Assembly (NCBI GenBank): GCA_964352215.1
Contig: CAYGRE010000027.1
Coordinates: 9,019 to 73,018 of the forward strand
Length of the DNA: 64,000 nucleotides
Direction: 5' to 3'
Origin: CAWUKT01 sp964352215
Lineage (GTDB): Bacteria; Bacteroidota; Bacteroidia; J057; JADKCL01
In this document: positions 52,370 to 61,896 of the stretch, piece after piece
Layout: each line of letters starts with the position of its first letter
Numbering within the stretch: the first letter of the stretch is position 1
Translations under genes and position numbers: made by a program
The notes under the pieces: generated by a model
The model's input: the letters and a program-made list of their open reading frames with translations, nothing else
What the model was told of the DNA's origin: nothing
The model's database searches: none

Positions 52370-54268
52370 ATGAATTCCAGCATCAAATATATTCTCAGGA
52401 ACCTGGCTTTGATTTCGCCGGTGTTGATCCTATGGTCCTGCGCCAATATTGTCAAACCCAATGGGGGTGAACGCGATAAGACCGGTCCGGAAATCATTGG
52501 CGTTATTCCAGCTCCGCAATCGCTGAATTACCAGGGCAACCGCATCGATTTTTACTTCGATGAATACCTCAAGCCGGGAAATTACAGCAAGGACATCTTC
52601 ATTTCTCCTATTTCCGAGACTCCCCCTGAGGTCACAGTCAAGAACCGCCGGCTACGCATCGAGTTCAAGGACGAACTGCGGGACAGTACCACCTATGTGA
52701 TCACCCTGGGAACCGGCATCCAGGATTTCAATGAGAGCAATAAAATGGACGAGTCCTTCACCTATGCTTTCAGTACCGGAGATCAATTGGATTCAATGCA
52801 GATCACCGGAACAGTCAAAAACGCATGGACTGGAGACCGGCAAGGAGGGATCAATGTGTTTTTGTTTCCGGCAGATGAAATCGAAGGCAATGACATCTTC
52901 GACCAGAAACCCGTTTACGCGACCGAAACAGATGACAATGGGGCCTTTAAATTTGAATACCTGAGAAATGCTGCCTACAAAATCTACGCAGTAGGAGACC
53001 AGGACAAATCCTATTCCTTTAACAGCACTTCCGAAATGCTCGGTTTGGCTGAGAATCCCCTGATCGATCTTACCGATACCACCCAGTCAGGTGAACCGGT
53101 TGAACTATTTGCCTTCTTCCAGGATGAGCGGGCACCCGCCGTCAGGAGCCTCAAGTGGGTCAACGACCACACCATGCATCTGGAGCTCAGCGAGGCGCTC
53201 CGCGAGGTCTATGACAATGATTCGCTCGCTTTTATCCTGTCTGATACCCTGGGCGACAATCCACAGAAGCTGGAGTTCTACCGGTTTCGGTTCAAGGACA
53301 AGAGCCACGTTTACCTGCATACGCCCACCCCGCGTTCTATCCCCATGAATCTGCAGATTCTCAATATGATCGATACCCTCGGCAACCGGGACGACAGCCT
53401 GGTCAGGATCGATCCGCAAAATTTCTCCCGTGACGAAAAAGAGAAGCTGTTTGATGCGCCGATCCTCCAGATCGAGAAGGACCGCATTTTATTGAATGCC
53501 TATTTTAAATTGCCTACCGACCTCGACACCTCCAATATCCAATTGGTCGATACCAACGGGACCATCTTTGAGATGGATCTTGAAAGCTCCGGATTAGAAC
53601 TCAGGGCCATCCTCTCAGACTTTCCGGAACCAACCATGCCCTACAAACTCCTGATTAAGCCAGGAATTGAGATGCCGGGAACCACTACCGATACCTTGCT
53701 GGAATTCCCGATGGTATTCCCCTCCAAGGACGAATTTGGCTCTATTTCAGGAAATATTGTTCCGGATTCTACCCGGCCGGATGCGAAGTGGGTGGTCCTG
53801 ATCATGGGCTCAAGTACATCCTCAGCACCGAGGGGAAAAGCTGCAACCGCTGATACGGACGACGACGATGATGGCAATGTCAGCACCGCGAGCGGGGGCG
53901 GCGGCGGTCGCGGTGGAAAAGGAGGAGGTGGCAGAGGAGGAAGCAGCAGTTCTTCAACAGGTGGAAGTTCCGGGGGCGGTGGCAAAGGAGGACCCTCAGA
54001 AATAGTTTACCATCGGTTTATCCATGCAGAGACTTACCAGATGTACCGCATGAAAGCCGGAGAATACAAGGTGAAATTCATCAAGGACGACGACGGGAAT
54101 GGATATTTTACCCCCGGAAGCCTCGATCCTTACCGCTTGCCTGAAAAAACGGCGGTTGATCCGTCAACCATTGAGATTCGGGTCAAATGGGAAGTAGAAG
54201 GATACAACCTTTTCCCTACCCTCGAATTGGAAACACCTGAGAAAGAAACATCCTCTAAAAGGGGTTGA
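52370..54268 (+). CDS. Ig-like domain lipoprotein with Gly-rich insert
   Basis: A 632-residue predicted lipoprotein (lipobox near LILWSC, Cys24). It starts with a Big_5/SbsA-type Ig-like domain (about 38-140: GPEIIGVIPAP, IDFYFDEYL, STTYVITLG). A carboxypeptidase-regulatory-like or SdrD B-like region follows, then further beta-rich domains. An insert at about residues 505-545 is nearly all Gly/Ser/Arg/Lys. The Ig-like part resembles Bacteroidota surface proteins of unknown role. Its 3' end overlaps the opposite lipoprotein gene by 14 bp. It is the last gene of the mnmG unit. Confidence 0.8.
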   Translation: MNSSIKYILRNLALISPVLILWSCANIVKPNGGERDKTGPEIIGVIPAPQSLNYQGNRIDFYFDEYLKPGNYSKDIFISPISETPPEVTVKNRRLRIEFKDELRDSTTYVITLGTGIQDFNESNKMDESFTYAFSTGDQLDSMQITGTVKNAWTGDRQGGINVFLFPADEIEGNDIFDQKPVYATETDDNGAFKFEYLRNAAYKIYAVGDQDKSYSFNSTSEMLGLAENPLIDLTDTTQSGEPVELFAFFQDERAPAVRSLKWVNDHTMHLELSEALREVYDNDSLAFILSDTLGDNPQKLEFYRFRFKDKSHVYLHTPTPRSIPMNLQILNMIDTLGNRDDSLVRIDPQNFSRDEKEKLFDAPILQIEKDRILLNAYFKLPTDLDTSNIQLVDTNGTIFEMDLESSGLELRAILSDFPEPTMPYKLLIKPGIEMPGTTTDTLLEFPMVFPSKDEFGSISGNIVPDSTRPDAKWVVLIMGSSTSSAPRGKAATADTDDDDDGNVSTASGGGGGRGGKGGGGRGGSSSSSTGGSSGGGGKGGPSEIVYHRFIHAETYQMYRMKAGEYKVKFIKDDDGNGYFTPGSLDPYRLPEKTAVDPSTIEIRVKWEVEGYNLFPTLELETPEKETSSKRG

Positions 54269-55298
54269 CCCAATCGGGTTCGCCCACCAGGTTAAGTGTA
54301 TCGTTGTTACTGATAAAAGTCAACTGGACCAGGCTATCGTCAGACGGGCCAAATAAATACAATTCCCCACCTGAGCTGAAGTAAGCCCTTTCTTCGAAGG
54401 GAAATATCTTTTCTACCCGGAAGCGGTTCGACCAGTCAGCGACCAGATAATCCTTCTCCGCAGTCAGAAACAGGTCGGGTGATTCCGTCCCCATGCTGTC
54501 CAGTCCATTCCCTTGATAGGATCCGGTAAAAGGCAGACCGCTTAAGTCATCGACATTCAGTTTCTTTTTACCAGATACATTGATCTGACCTTCTACCCAT
54601 TCGATGCTCGTCCAGGCACCATCCGTGACCAGCCCCTTGACATAATTGGCCTGCTCACCCGACTCAATGATATACTCCATGGAATTGGAACGGAGATAAT
54701 TGGGCAGGTAATAGAAATCTTCACGCTCCAGGAACCGTTGCAAAGTGATCGACTTGCCAGAAGGGTAGGTGACCGTGTAATTCATCCGGTTCAAATCGCT
54801 GACGAACGCCCCGGCAAATGGTTGTATCGGTTGTTTGCCGGTGGTATCGACCGCAATCAGGCGGAGAAATTTTGGAATATGAAAGTAGTTGCGGGAAGTG
54901 GTTTCAACGATGGAAAACAGCTCGGCCTTGAAGCGGAAGGCTGAGAAATCCGTCTTTGATATCTCCAGGTTGCGGAGTTTTTCATTGAGTCGGGCCTGGT
55001 TCAGGTCATCTGCCAGGGTCCCGTATTTCTCATAGGCAATCAGATCGCCAGACATCATATCCTTGAACATCAAAGGGATCACCTGTTCGAAAAGAAGCCG
55101 GTTGTGAAGGTTCAGCTTTTTGGTTTCTGCATCGTCCAAAGCGATATCGGTCGACAATGAATCCGCTGGAATCTGCATGACCCAAAGTATTTCATCGTCC
55201 CGCAGGCCACTCCGACTGGAAAAGTCAGAGTCCATTGGCTTCATACAACTGCCAAATATCAGCAGTAAAAGGATCAATATAGGAGACAACAGCTTCAT
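54255..55298 (-). CDS. Hypothetical lipoprotein
   Basis: A 347-residue predicted lipoprotein: hydrophobic N-terminus and lipobox LIFGSC (Cys18). The rest is soluble and predicted mixed alpha/beta, with no domain I recognise and no catalytic motif. It converges with the Ig-like lipoprotein gene (14-bp overlap) and diverges from the histidine kinase gene (80 bp between starts). It may be an envelope protein sensed by, or controlled with, the two-component system next to it; this is only positional. Confidence 0.7.
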   Translation of the reverse strand: MKLLSPILILLLLIFGSCMKPMDSDFSSRSGLRDDEILWVMQIPADSLSTDIALDDAETKKLNLHNRLLFEQVIPLMFKDMMSGDLIAYEKYGTLADDLNQARLNEKLRNLEISKTDFSAFRFKAELFSIVETTSRNYFHIPKFLRLIAVDTTGKQPIQPFAGAFVSDLNRMNYTVTYPSGKSITLQRFLEREDFYYLPNYLRSNSMEYIIESGEQANYVKGLVTDGAWTSIEWVEGQINVSGKKKLNVDDLSGLPFTGSYQGNGLDSMGTESPDLFLTAEKDYLVADWSNRFRVEKIFPFEERAYFSSGGELYLFGPSDDSLVQLTFISNNDTLNLVGEPDWVNPF

Positions 55299-55378
55299 TG
55301 GGTTTAGAATACGAAATTTTCATGGTAATCTTGTAAAGCATTTATGCAACCACTGGGTAAACCTCACTCCCACTTGAT

Positions 55379-57058
55379 TTGAAAACCCGCCGAACGATCT
55401 TGCTCCTTGAGATATTGGCCATCATCATGGTGTTGGGAATATTCCTGTGGCAGTTGAGTACCCTTCCTTCCCTGCGGATCCAGCTCCGCTCGGGCCTGCA
55501 CAATGGATTGCAAAGCATTGCGGAAGACTGCGCCACCACTCTGAATGACCGCTTTGAAACCGCAATTTCCAAGTCCAACCGCCTCCTGGCCCGGCAATTG
55601 TCCTATACACGTCTGGATCCAAGAAAATCAAAGGAGTGGAGCGGAATCTTTTATCCCATCGCTGCGGCAAGTCCACTCAGTGAAGGATGGTTCCTGGCCC
55701 TGCCGGAAAAGAGAGGGAAAAGCTTCCGGGTATTTGACTACAAGAAACCAAGCCGCTACCGAAAAGACACGGGGAAAATCGGGCAGTTCAGGGAGAATAC
55801 GGATCTGGGAACAGAGCTGAAGAAATCGTTAAACAGTCTTTTGCAGGAAAAACAGTCCGTTCAGGAATATGCAGACAATCGCTGGGCTTCTGCAGTAGAC
55901 AGCAATATCGTCTTCAGTTATGACCGGACTTTCAACAAAGACCTCCTGATCGGTTATCCGATCTTCTATCAAGGGAGTGATAGCCTGATTGGCATTGTTT
56001 TCAGCCAGGTAAATGATTGGCATTTTGAGCATGTATTTCTGCGCGACTTCTTTTTACAGGAGTTCTGGACCGGTGGGGAAGAGCGCTCCGGTCTGAAGAA
56101 GCGACACCTCCAATTTGGTCTGATATCCAACAATGGGGACCGGCTCCTCTTCCACTCCATTGCCTACGGAGAAAACAATTTTGAGCACCTGGTCAAGCTG
56201 ACGGACCTGGGTTCCAGCCTCAGTGACCTCACCGTGGGGGTAGGATTCCGGGATGCCAAGGTTTCAGAAGTAGGAGATTCCATCTATCAGCGCAATTTTT
56301 ACCTCATCATCGGCCTGTTCCTCCTGTTGATCGTACTCCTGGCCATGATCTTCTTCAGTGCCATCCGTCTCTTGCGGCTGTCCCGCATGAAAACCGAATT
56401 TGTGGCCAACGTTTCCCACGAGATCAAAACCCCCCTCAGCTCGATCAGGTTGGCTACAGACACCCTTAAACTGGGGAGAGCCCAGACCCCCGAGCAAATG
56501 AATGCCTTGGTGGGTATCCTGGGAAGGGAAACCGATCGCCTGCAATACCTGATCTACACCCTGCTCGACTTTTCCCAGCTCGAAGCGGGTCGAAAGAAGT
56601 TTAAGCTGGAGGAGATCGAAATAGAAACCTACCTGGCAACCGTGGAGACCTTTTTCAAGCACGAAGGGGGTGAGAACCTGACTGTAATGAACCGGAACCA
56701 GTTCAATGGGAGTGTGAAGGTGGACACCATGGCTATGAAGCAAGTCTTCACGATTTTCATAGACAATGCGCGGAAGTATGGCGGAGATGATCAACGGATG
56801 CGCCTGGTCATCAAGAAAAAAGGGAAACGGATTTCGATTGGGCTCCGGGATTTTGGTATCGGCATTCGCAAGCAGGACCAGTCGATCATTTTTGATAAAT
56901 TTGTCCGGTTAGGTGAAGTGGATGTCCACAATACCAAGGGCCACGGGATCGGATTGAGCATTGCCAAGTCTATTGTAGAAGCGATGGGGGGCAAGATCGG
57001 TGTTTTCAGCCGGGTAGGGGAAGGCAGCACTTTTTTTGTAGAACTACCAATTGTGTAA
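55379..57058 (+). CDS. Sensor histidine kinase
   Basis: Membrane kinase of 559 residues. TM1 (about 7-27), a periplasmic sensor region of about 275 residues, TM2 (about 307-330), then HisKA with H347 in NVSHEIKTPLSS. The HATPase domain has the N-box (DNARKYGG), G1 (DFGIGI) and G2 (GHGIGLSIAKS). The start is TTG at 55379, giving MKTRRTILLLEIL. It is followed 12 bp later by its likely partner regulator. The signal is unknown. Confidence 0.92.
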   Translation: MKTRRTILLLEILAIIMVLGIFLWQLSTLPSLRIQLRSGLHNGLQSIAEDCATTLNDRFETAISKSNRLLARQLSYTRLDPRKSKEWSGIFYPIAAASPLSEGWFLALPEKRGKSFRVFDYKKPSRYRKDTGKIGQFRENTDLGTELKKSLNSLLQEKQSVQEYADNRWASAVDSNIVFSYDRTFNKDLLIGYPIFYQGSDSLIGIVFSQVNDWHFEHVFLRDFFLQEFWTGGEERSGLKKRHLQFGLISNNGDRLLFHSIAYGENNFEHLVKLTDLGSSLSDLTVGVGFRDAKVSEVGDSIYQRNFYLIIGLFLLLIVLLAMIFFSAIRLLRLSRMKTEFVANVSHEIKTPLSSIRLATDTLKLGRAQTPEQMNALVGILGRETDRLQYLIYTLLDFSQLEAGRKKFKLEEIEIETYLATVETFFKHEGGENLTVMNRNQFNGSVKVDTMAMKQVFTIFIDNARKYGGDDQRMRLVIKKKGKRISIGLRDFGIGIRKQDQSIIFDKFVRLGEVDVHNTKGHGIGLSIAKSIVEAMGGKIGVFSRVGEGSTFFVELPIV

Positions 57059-57070
57059 ATTGATGGACGT

Positions 57071-57772
57071 ATGAAAAACCTCAAACGTAAGATACTGGTT
57101 GTGGAGGACGATGAGTCGATTCGGTTTTTGTTGAAGCAGAACCTGGAATTTGAGGGATACGCGGTCGTGGAGGCAGCCGAAGGAGAACTGGGATTGGAAT
57201 TGGCGCTTTCAGAATCCCCCGATCTCTTGGTGCTGGACCTGATGCTGCCCGGTATGTCGGGCATGGAAATCTGCAAACGACTGCGCAACACGGGCAGCGA
57301 TGTACCCATTCTGATGTTGACCGCACGTGGAGAGCAGATGGACAAAGTCCTGGGCTTGAAGGCCGGCGCCGACGATTATCTGACCAAGCCATTTGATATT
57401 CTGGAATTGACCGCGCGGATTGAAGCTTTGTTGCGACGGGTAGGAAAATCCGATCTGACCCATGAAATCTACCGTTTGGGAGAAATGCGCATCGATTTTC
57501 AGGCGGGGATCATTGAGCGGGGAGATGAAGTGATGCACATGAAGAAGGTTGAGCGGCAATTGTTGCAATACCTGGTTTACCACGAAGGAAAAGCCCTGAC
57601 GAGAGAGCAGATCATGGAAGATGTCTGGGGGCATGATTACCTGCTTTCCAACCGGACCATTGACACCCATGTCACCCACCTCCGCAAGAAGATCGAAGAC
57701 AATCCATCGAAGCCCAAGCACATCCTCACCGTTCACCGGGTAGGATACCGCTTTGTGGGTGGCGATGAATAA
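57071..57772 (+). CDS. OmpR/PhoB-family response regulator
   Basis: A 233-residue regulator. The receiver domain has the acidic pair in VVEDDES, phosphoacceptor Asp56 (LVLDLMLPG), the Thr in MLTARG and the Lys in YLTKPFD. The winged-helix DNA-binding domain ends with TVHRVGYRFVG. All receiver residues are intact, in contrast to the LytTR protein at 17060. It pairs with the upstream kinase. The gene converges with the nucleotidase gene 7 bp away. Confidence 0.95.
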   Translation: MKNLKRKILVVEDDESIRFLLKQNLEFEGYAVVEAAEGELGLELALSESPDLLVLDLMLPGMSGMEICKRLRNTGSDVPILMLTARGEQMDKVLGLKAGADDYLTKPFDILELTARIEALLRRVGKSDLTHEIYRLGEMRIDFQAGIIERGDEVMHMKKVERQLLQYLVYHEGKALTREQIMEDVWGHDYLLSNRTIDTHVTHLRKKIEDNPSKPKHILTVHRVGYRFVGGDE

Positions 57773-57779
57773 TCAGCCC

Positions 57780-58472
57780 CTAAAATATTTGGAAAAGTTC
57801 ATCCAGGCCAGAGATTTCCGGAGCTTTGTGGGGATTGTCCTGGCCGTGGGGATTGAAGTAAATGACATCCCAGCCTGCATTTATACCCCCGATCACATCC
57901 GCAGTATAACTGTCCCCGATATAGACAGAGGCTCCCTTTTCAGCTTGTGCGCTTTGCAGGGCGAAATCAAATATGGCAGGGTGAGGTTTTATTGAGCCGG
58001 CCTTGTCGCTCGTAATGATACTGCCAAAGTAGTCTTTCAAACCGCTGTGGGTCAATTTCTTCACTTGATTTTCCCACCAGCCGTTGGTAATTATATGAAC
58101 TTTGTAGTTGGGATGCAGGTAATCCAGCACCTCTTTGGCATGGGGAATCAGATAGGGCTTACGGGGACAATTTTCAATATAGGAAGCCGCCATTTCATGG
58201 CTCCAATCCCCCATTATTACGCCCATCTCCGCAAAGGTCATTTCCCACCTTTGCTGCCTGATCCTGTCGGTCGTGATTTCATTGCGTTCGTAAGCACGCC
58301 AGAGAGATTCGTTGATCCGCTTGTAGATCTTGTGGAAGAGTTCGAATTGGTGGTGGGTGCCAATCTGAGGGTGAAAATCCTGAAACAGTTCGAAAAGGGT
58401 TTCCTGGGAACATCTGTTGAAGTCCCAAAGGGTATGGTCGAGGTCAAAAAAGATGTACTTGATATGCTTCAT
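57780..58472 (-). CDS. HAD-family pyrimidine nucleotidase (YjjG type)
   Basis: A 230-residue HAD hydrolase. Motif I is FFDLDHTLWDF, motif II ITNGWWENQ, motif III Lys in KPHPAIF, and motif IV GDSYTADVIGG. The sequence resembles YjjG-type non-canonical pyrimidine nucleotidases, which dephosphorylate dUMP, dTMP and damaged pyrimidines. Its 5' end overlaps the upstream gene by 4 bp, and it closes the minus-strand operon that begins at 61869. Confidence 0.88.
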   Translation of the reverse strand: MKHIKYIFFDLDHTLWDFNRCSQETLFELFQDFHPQIGTHHQFELFHKIYKRINESLWRAYERNEITTDRIRQQRWEMTFAEMGVIMGDWSHEMAASYIENCPRKPYLIPHAKEVLDYLHPNYKVHIITNGWWENQVKKLTHSGLKDYFGSIITSDKAGSIKPHPAIFDFALQSAQAEKGASVYIGDSYTADVIGGINAGWDVIYFNPHGQDNPHKAPEISGLDELFQIF

Positions 58473-58930
58473 TTTTCCCCCAGTAGTTCAAGGACCTGCT
58501 CACCCAATAAAGCAAGTATTGCAGCCCAGATGATGACACTGATCGACATAAACAGCAGGATCCGGGATCGCTTTTCCCGGAAAGCCACCGCAATGATCGA
58601 TCCGAAAGGCGGACTGATAACCGGTGGTGTCAGAAGAGCCACCCCAATCAAACCGTATTTGTGCCAGATCCGAAGGATACGACGGGCCTTTCGGATCTTG
58701 ATCGGTTTTGGATTGTCTTTGTGTTTTTCCCTTCTGCGGCGTTTGAGCCAGTTCCGAATCTGCTCTCCCGCCAGGGTAAACAGAAATACCCCCAGGATAC
58801 CCCCTGCACTCAGGCAGATAAATATTTCCAGGGCATTCATATCATAGACCAGCGCCAGACCCAAACCCGGAAGGACTTTGAGGCTGGACAGCGCGATCAC
58901 ACTGGCATATTGGAGGATGATCTCCAGCAT
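58469..58930 (-). CDS. Small membrane protein, small multidrug export-like
   Basis: A 153-residue integral membrane protein. Hydrophobic segments flank a very basic cytoplasmic loop (about 62-86, rich in Arg/Lys). The C-terminal part (GVALLTPPVISPPFGSIIA) resembles the small multidrug export family. No transport function can be inferred with confidence. It overlaps the nucleotidase gene by 4 bp (ATGA) and follows upp by 53 bp. Confidence 0.65.
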   Translation of the reverse strand: MLEIILQYASVIALSSLKVLPGLGLALVYDMNALEIFICLSAGGILGVFLFTLAGEQIRNWLKRRRREKHKDNPKPIKIRKARRILRIWHKYGLIGVALLTPPVISPPFGSIIAVAFREKRSRILLFMSISVIIWAAILALLGEQVLELLGEK

Positions 58931-58983
58931 TTAGAAATTGTTGTTTGTAGGAGAAGCAAATATGGAGGGAAAATGTTTATGAA

Positions 58984-59646
58984 TTAACCGCTGGTCTTAG
59001 AACCAAAGGCCAGGTCACCCGCATCTCCGAGGCCTGGTACGATATAGGACTTCGCGGTCAGTTCATTGTCAACTGCGCCCACGATAATGTGTGCTTCAGG
59101 ACATTGACGGCGGACATGGTCCAGGCCTTCTTCACTGGCAATCACGCCAACGATAAAGAGCTTTTCCGGACGGCCCTGAGAAGGGATGATCGCCTGCTTG
59201 GTGAGAACGATGCTCTTACCACTCGCAATCATCGGATCCAGCAGGATCAAGGTTCCACCCTCCACGCTGGGCATGGCCAGGTATTCGATGTGGACGATGA
59301 ACTTGCCACCACCGGTATGCTTGCGGTAAGCAGATACAAACCCATTTTCTGCATGGTCAAAGTAGTCGAGGAATCCATTGTGCATGGGCACCCCGGCTCT
59401 CAGAATAGAAACCAGCACAGGTTGGTCCTGAATCAGGTCCATTTCAAGAGAGCCCAATGGCGTCTCGACCTCTTTGGTTTCATAATCCAGAAACTTGCTC
59501 AATTCGTAAGCCAATATCTGGGAGCAACGAAGGAGGTTCTTGCGGAAACGCATCCGGTCCCGCTGAATTTCGTGGTCTCTCAATTCTGAAATGAATTGAT
59601 TGAAAATAGAATTGTTCTTACCAACTACCGTAATCTTCTTATCCAT
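58984..59646 (-). CDS. upp: Uracil phosphoribosyltransferase
   Basis: Converts uracil and PRPP to UMP in pyrimidine salvage. Length is 220 residues (E. coli 208). The PRPP-binding motif DPMIASGKS and the SILRAGVPM loop are intact, and the uracil-binding region near the C-terminus (YIVPGLGDAGDLAFGS) is clear. The start overlaps the FemAB-like gene by 22 bp. Its neighbour YjjG-type nucleotidase also acts on pyrimidine nucleotides. Confidence 0.96.
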   Translation of the reverse strand: MDKKITVVGKNNSIFNQFISELRDHEIQRDRMRFRKNLLRCSQILAYELSKFLDYETKEVETPLGSLEMDLIQDQPVLVSILRAGVPMHNGFLDYFDHAENGFVSAYRKHTGGGKFIVHIEYLAMPSVEGGTLILLDPMIASGKSIVLTKQAIIPSQGRPEKLFIVGVIASEEGLDHVRRQCPEAHIIVGAVDNELTAKSYIVPGLGDAGDLAFGSKTSG

Positions 59647-60593
59647 CGTATGAGTAAAGGTAATTCATTTTTTTCTATGAATAAATACGGAACCGGCCTT
59701 CCTCCAAAAGTGCGGAAAAAGCTTTCGACCCCTTCCAGCATGGACCCTTCAAAATCAAAGACCTGACCGTTCCCGATTGAACGCTTGATTGCCTCCCAAA
59801 GCAGCAAACCCTGGGCCCCGGTTTCCTGAAGCCCCGGCTTTTTGGCTCCGACCAGATAGGTAGTTTTCCCTTCAAAATTCACAAAATACCCGGCTGCCAG
59901 AGGAGCACCACTTGCTTCATTTATTTGCAGGACATAACCATCTTCGCGCATTTCTGAAATCAACTTTGGCAGGATCGTCAGGTGTTCCGGGGTCATAATC
60001 CCTGCCTGGGCCTCGAGATTCGCCTGGATCAAATTGAGCAACCCTTCCGGATTGTCCATTTGTTGTACCCCTGGTAAATCCCGTTCTGCCTGCCGCAACA
60101 GGTTTTTTCTCTTCCGTTTGATTCCCTGCCAGATCGCCTCTTCTCCTGCGGTCAGGTCGAGGTGATAAGAATAACGGGTCTTCAGATCGAACCCTTCCCA
60201 ATGAAACGGAAACGCATAATCGAATTCGGGTGCCATACCAAAGCCAAAGAGCTTGAGCTTTTCCGGAAGTTGTTCCACGATCAGCTTCACCACCTTCCGC
60301 TTCCAACTCAGCTCCCGGTAGGAATCCTGAAACTTGTTTTCCTCGAAGAAGATGCCCCAGTACTGCACAAAATTGGGCTGAAGGGCATACTGCATGCCGT
60401 ATTTTTTGCGGACCAGCAGAGGCATGGCCGCGACGAGTTCATTGTCCTCAAGTACTTCGATGCCCATCCAGTCAGGCGCCACCACATCCATATAATAGGT
60501 CAGGGCATAGAAATTCCCCTGAGGTGACCGCCGAATCAGCGCGTTCCAATCGTCACGCAATATTTTGTCCTGGGATTTGAGTTTAGCTTCCAT
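59625..60593 (-). CDS. FemAB-like GNAT-fold acyltransferase
   Basis: A 322-residue cytoplasmic protein with two GNAT-like halves as in FemABX or BioF2-like acyltransferases. Characteristic parts are AMPLLVRKKYGMQYALQPNF in the first half, and YFVNFEGKTTYLVGA and FDFEGSMLEGVESFFRTFGG in the second. Relatives transfer amino acids to peptidoglycan or acyl groups to sugars. With a deacetylase-like gene upstream and a glycosyltransferase beyond it, a surface-polysaccharide role is plausible. It overlaps both neighbours (11 and 22 bp). Confidence 0.8.
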   Translation of the reverse strand: MEAKLKSQDKILRDDWNALIRRSPQGNFYALTYYMDVVAPDWMGIEVLEDNELVAAMPLLVRKKYGMQYALQPNFVQYWGIFFEENKFQDSYRELSWKRKVVKLIVEQLPEKLKLFGFGMAPEFDYAFPFHWEGFDLKTRYSYHLDLTAGEEAIWQGIKRKRKNLLRQAERDLPGVQQMDNPEGLLNLIQANLEAQAGIMTPEHLTILPKLISEMREDGYVLQINEASGAPLAAGYFVNFEGKTTYLVGAKKPGLQETGAQGLLLWEAIKRSIGNGQVFDFEGSMLEGVESFFRTFGGRPVPYLFIEKNELPLLIRWIRRLR

Positions 60594-61869
60594 CGGCCTT
60601 CAGGTCTTCCAGCATTTTCCGAATTACCTCTCTCCATCCTTTCCATTCCCCGGATTCGCTGAACGTCTCGTTGTGCAAGATAATCACAAATTTTCCGCCG
60701 ACCCTACGAACCTGTTCGATCTCTTTCCTGATCTTTTCCAATGCTTGCGCGGGCGGTAGGTTCAGGTATTGTTGCAGGCTGCGGTCCATGACCACGGCGG
60801 GTACCAGCATCAGGTCGGTCTTTTTCTCCTGGGACAGGTCGTACCAGGGATAGGGGCGGGCGATGGCAGTGAGCGGGCCGGTTTGGTCCTTGGGGCAGAT
60901 GGAATATTCGTATTGGATGCCTGCTTTTTGCAAGTGTTGGAAGGTCTCGGGAAGGGTGTAGCGGAGGTAATGCTGACGGCTACGGTCGATGGGCCCGGCC
61001 ACCGATTCGAGGAGGTCTTTTTGCGCCTGGATTGTATGCGCGTTCAGTTGGCTGTCGTAGCTGGGGTGGAGGCCGATTTCGTAACCCGCTTTTTTCATTT
61101 CCAGGACCCGCTTTTGATAAGGACCCATGCGGAGGTTGTAGCGGGAGTCGTTGGGGTGGTCGCCGTCGACCAGGTAAAATAGCGTGGTTTTCTTTGGGGG
61201 ACACCAATCTTTGATCAGACCGTCCGTATCGAAAGGGTCTTCTTTCCGGGTAATGGCCCGCCAGCGTTCCCTGGTCCCTGTACGGTTTCCTTTGAGGAGG
61301 TCTTTGAGCAATCCCCCCCAACGGATGTGAAAGGGCTTGTGGCGGTGCTTCCAGGGGTTGTCTACGTCGATCGTGATCTCATAATCGAAGGTTTTCTCTG
61401 GAAGCGGGATATTGAGGCGGTGCGCCAGGTCGGCAGCCAGGTCTTCAATGAGGACGGGTTGACTTCCCTGATTTTGGGCTTGGGGGCTTTGATTCTGGTA
61501 GTGATTACTCTGGTCCTGGTGGTGACTACTCTGGTCCTGGTACCGATCTACTTGAACCAACCGGGAAAATGCCCATGCGAATATATCTGTTTCGGCTGGA
61601 TCGGGAAGTTCAGTAAAATCGTAGGGAAAGCTGGTTTGTGCAATGGCCCCTTGAGGGGAAAGCATTCCAGAGCAATGGACGGAGGGTTTATTAGAGGGAG
61701 GGTCGGGGAGATAATACAAATCACCTTCAGTCGCCATCGACTCCCCACCCACAACGCAGGAATAACCGACCTTCAGCAGGTCATCAAAGATGATCCCCAG
61801 GACATATTCCAGCCTGGGACCGGATCGTTCCACAACAATTCGGATCGGACGCGCATTCACAGGCGTCAA
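60583..61869 (-). CDS. Polysaccharide deacetylase-like protein
   Basis: A 428-residue protein of the polysaccharide deacetylase-like superfamily. An N-terminal domain (about 1-125) and a Gln/Ser/His-rich linker (about 110-138, repeated QDQS and QNQS) precede the catalytic-type NodB-like barrel. EITIDVDNPW supplies an Asp, GLHPSY the metal His, and LHNETF a late His. The bacterial family acts on cell-surface glycans. It leads the minus operon and diverges from the glycosyltransferase gene with 27 bp between starts. Whether all catalytic residues are present needs a profile search. Confidence 0.75.
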   Translation of the reverse strand: MTPVNARPIRIVVERSGPRLEYVLGIIFDDLLKVGYSCVVGGESMATEGDLYYLPDPPSNKPSVHCSGMLSPQGAIAQTSFPYDFTELPDPAETDIFAWAFSRLVQVDRYQDQSSHHQDQSNHYQNQSPQAQNQGSQPVLIEDLAADLAHRLNIPLPEKTFDYEITIDVDNPWKHRHKPFHIRWGGLLKDLLKGNRTGTRERWRAITRKEDPFDTDGLIKDWCPPKKTTLFYLVDGDHPNDSRYNLRMGPYQKRVLEMKKAGYEIGLHPSYDSQLNAHTIQAQKDLLESVAGPIDRSRQHYLRYTLPETFQHLQKAGIQYEYSICPKDQTGPLTAIARPYPWYDLSQEKKTDLMLVPAVVMDRSLQQYLNLPPAQALEKIRKEIEQVRRVGGKFVIILHNETFSESGEWKGWREVIRKMLEDLKADGS

Positions 61870-61885
61870 TATAGGCGAAAAACCT

Positions 61886-61893
61886 TAGATTTG
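61886..61893 (+). promoter_or_regulatory. Putative -7 box (TAGATTTG) of the glycosyltransferase gene
   Basis: TAGATTTG matches TAnnTTTG and ends 3 nt before the GTG at 61897. If used, the mRNA would lack a leader. It is one of five such boxes next to start codons in the window. Confidence 0.35.
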
Positions 61894-61896
61894 GGG

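Noticed and set aside
61327..61896. N-terminal extension of the glycosyltransferase by 190 codons
   Set aside because: The extension is antisense to the deacetylase-like gene; GT2 proteins begin near the FSILIPTWNN motif.
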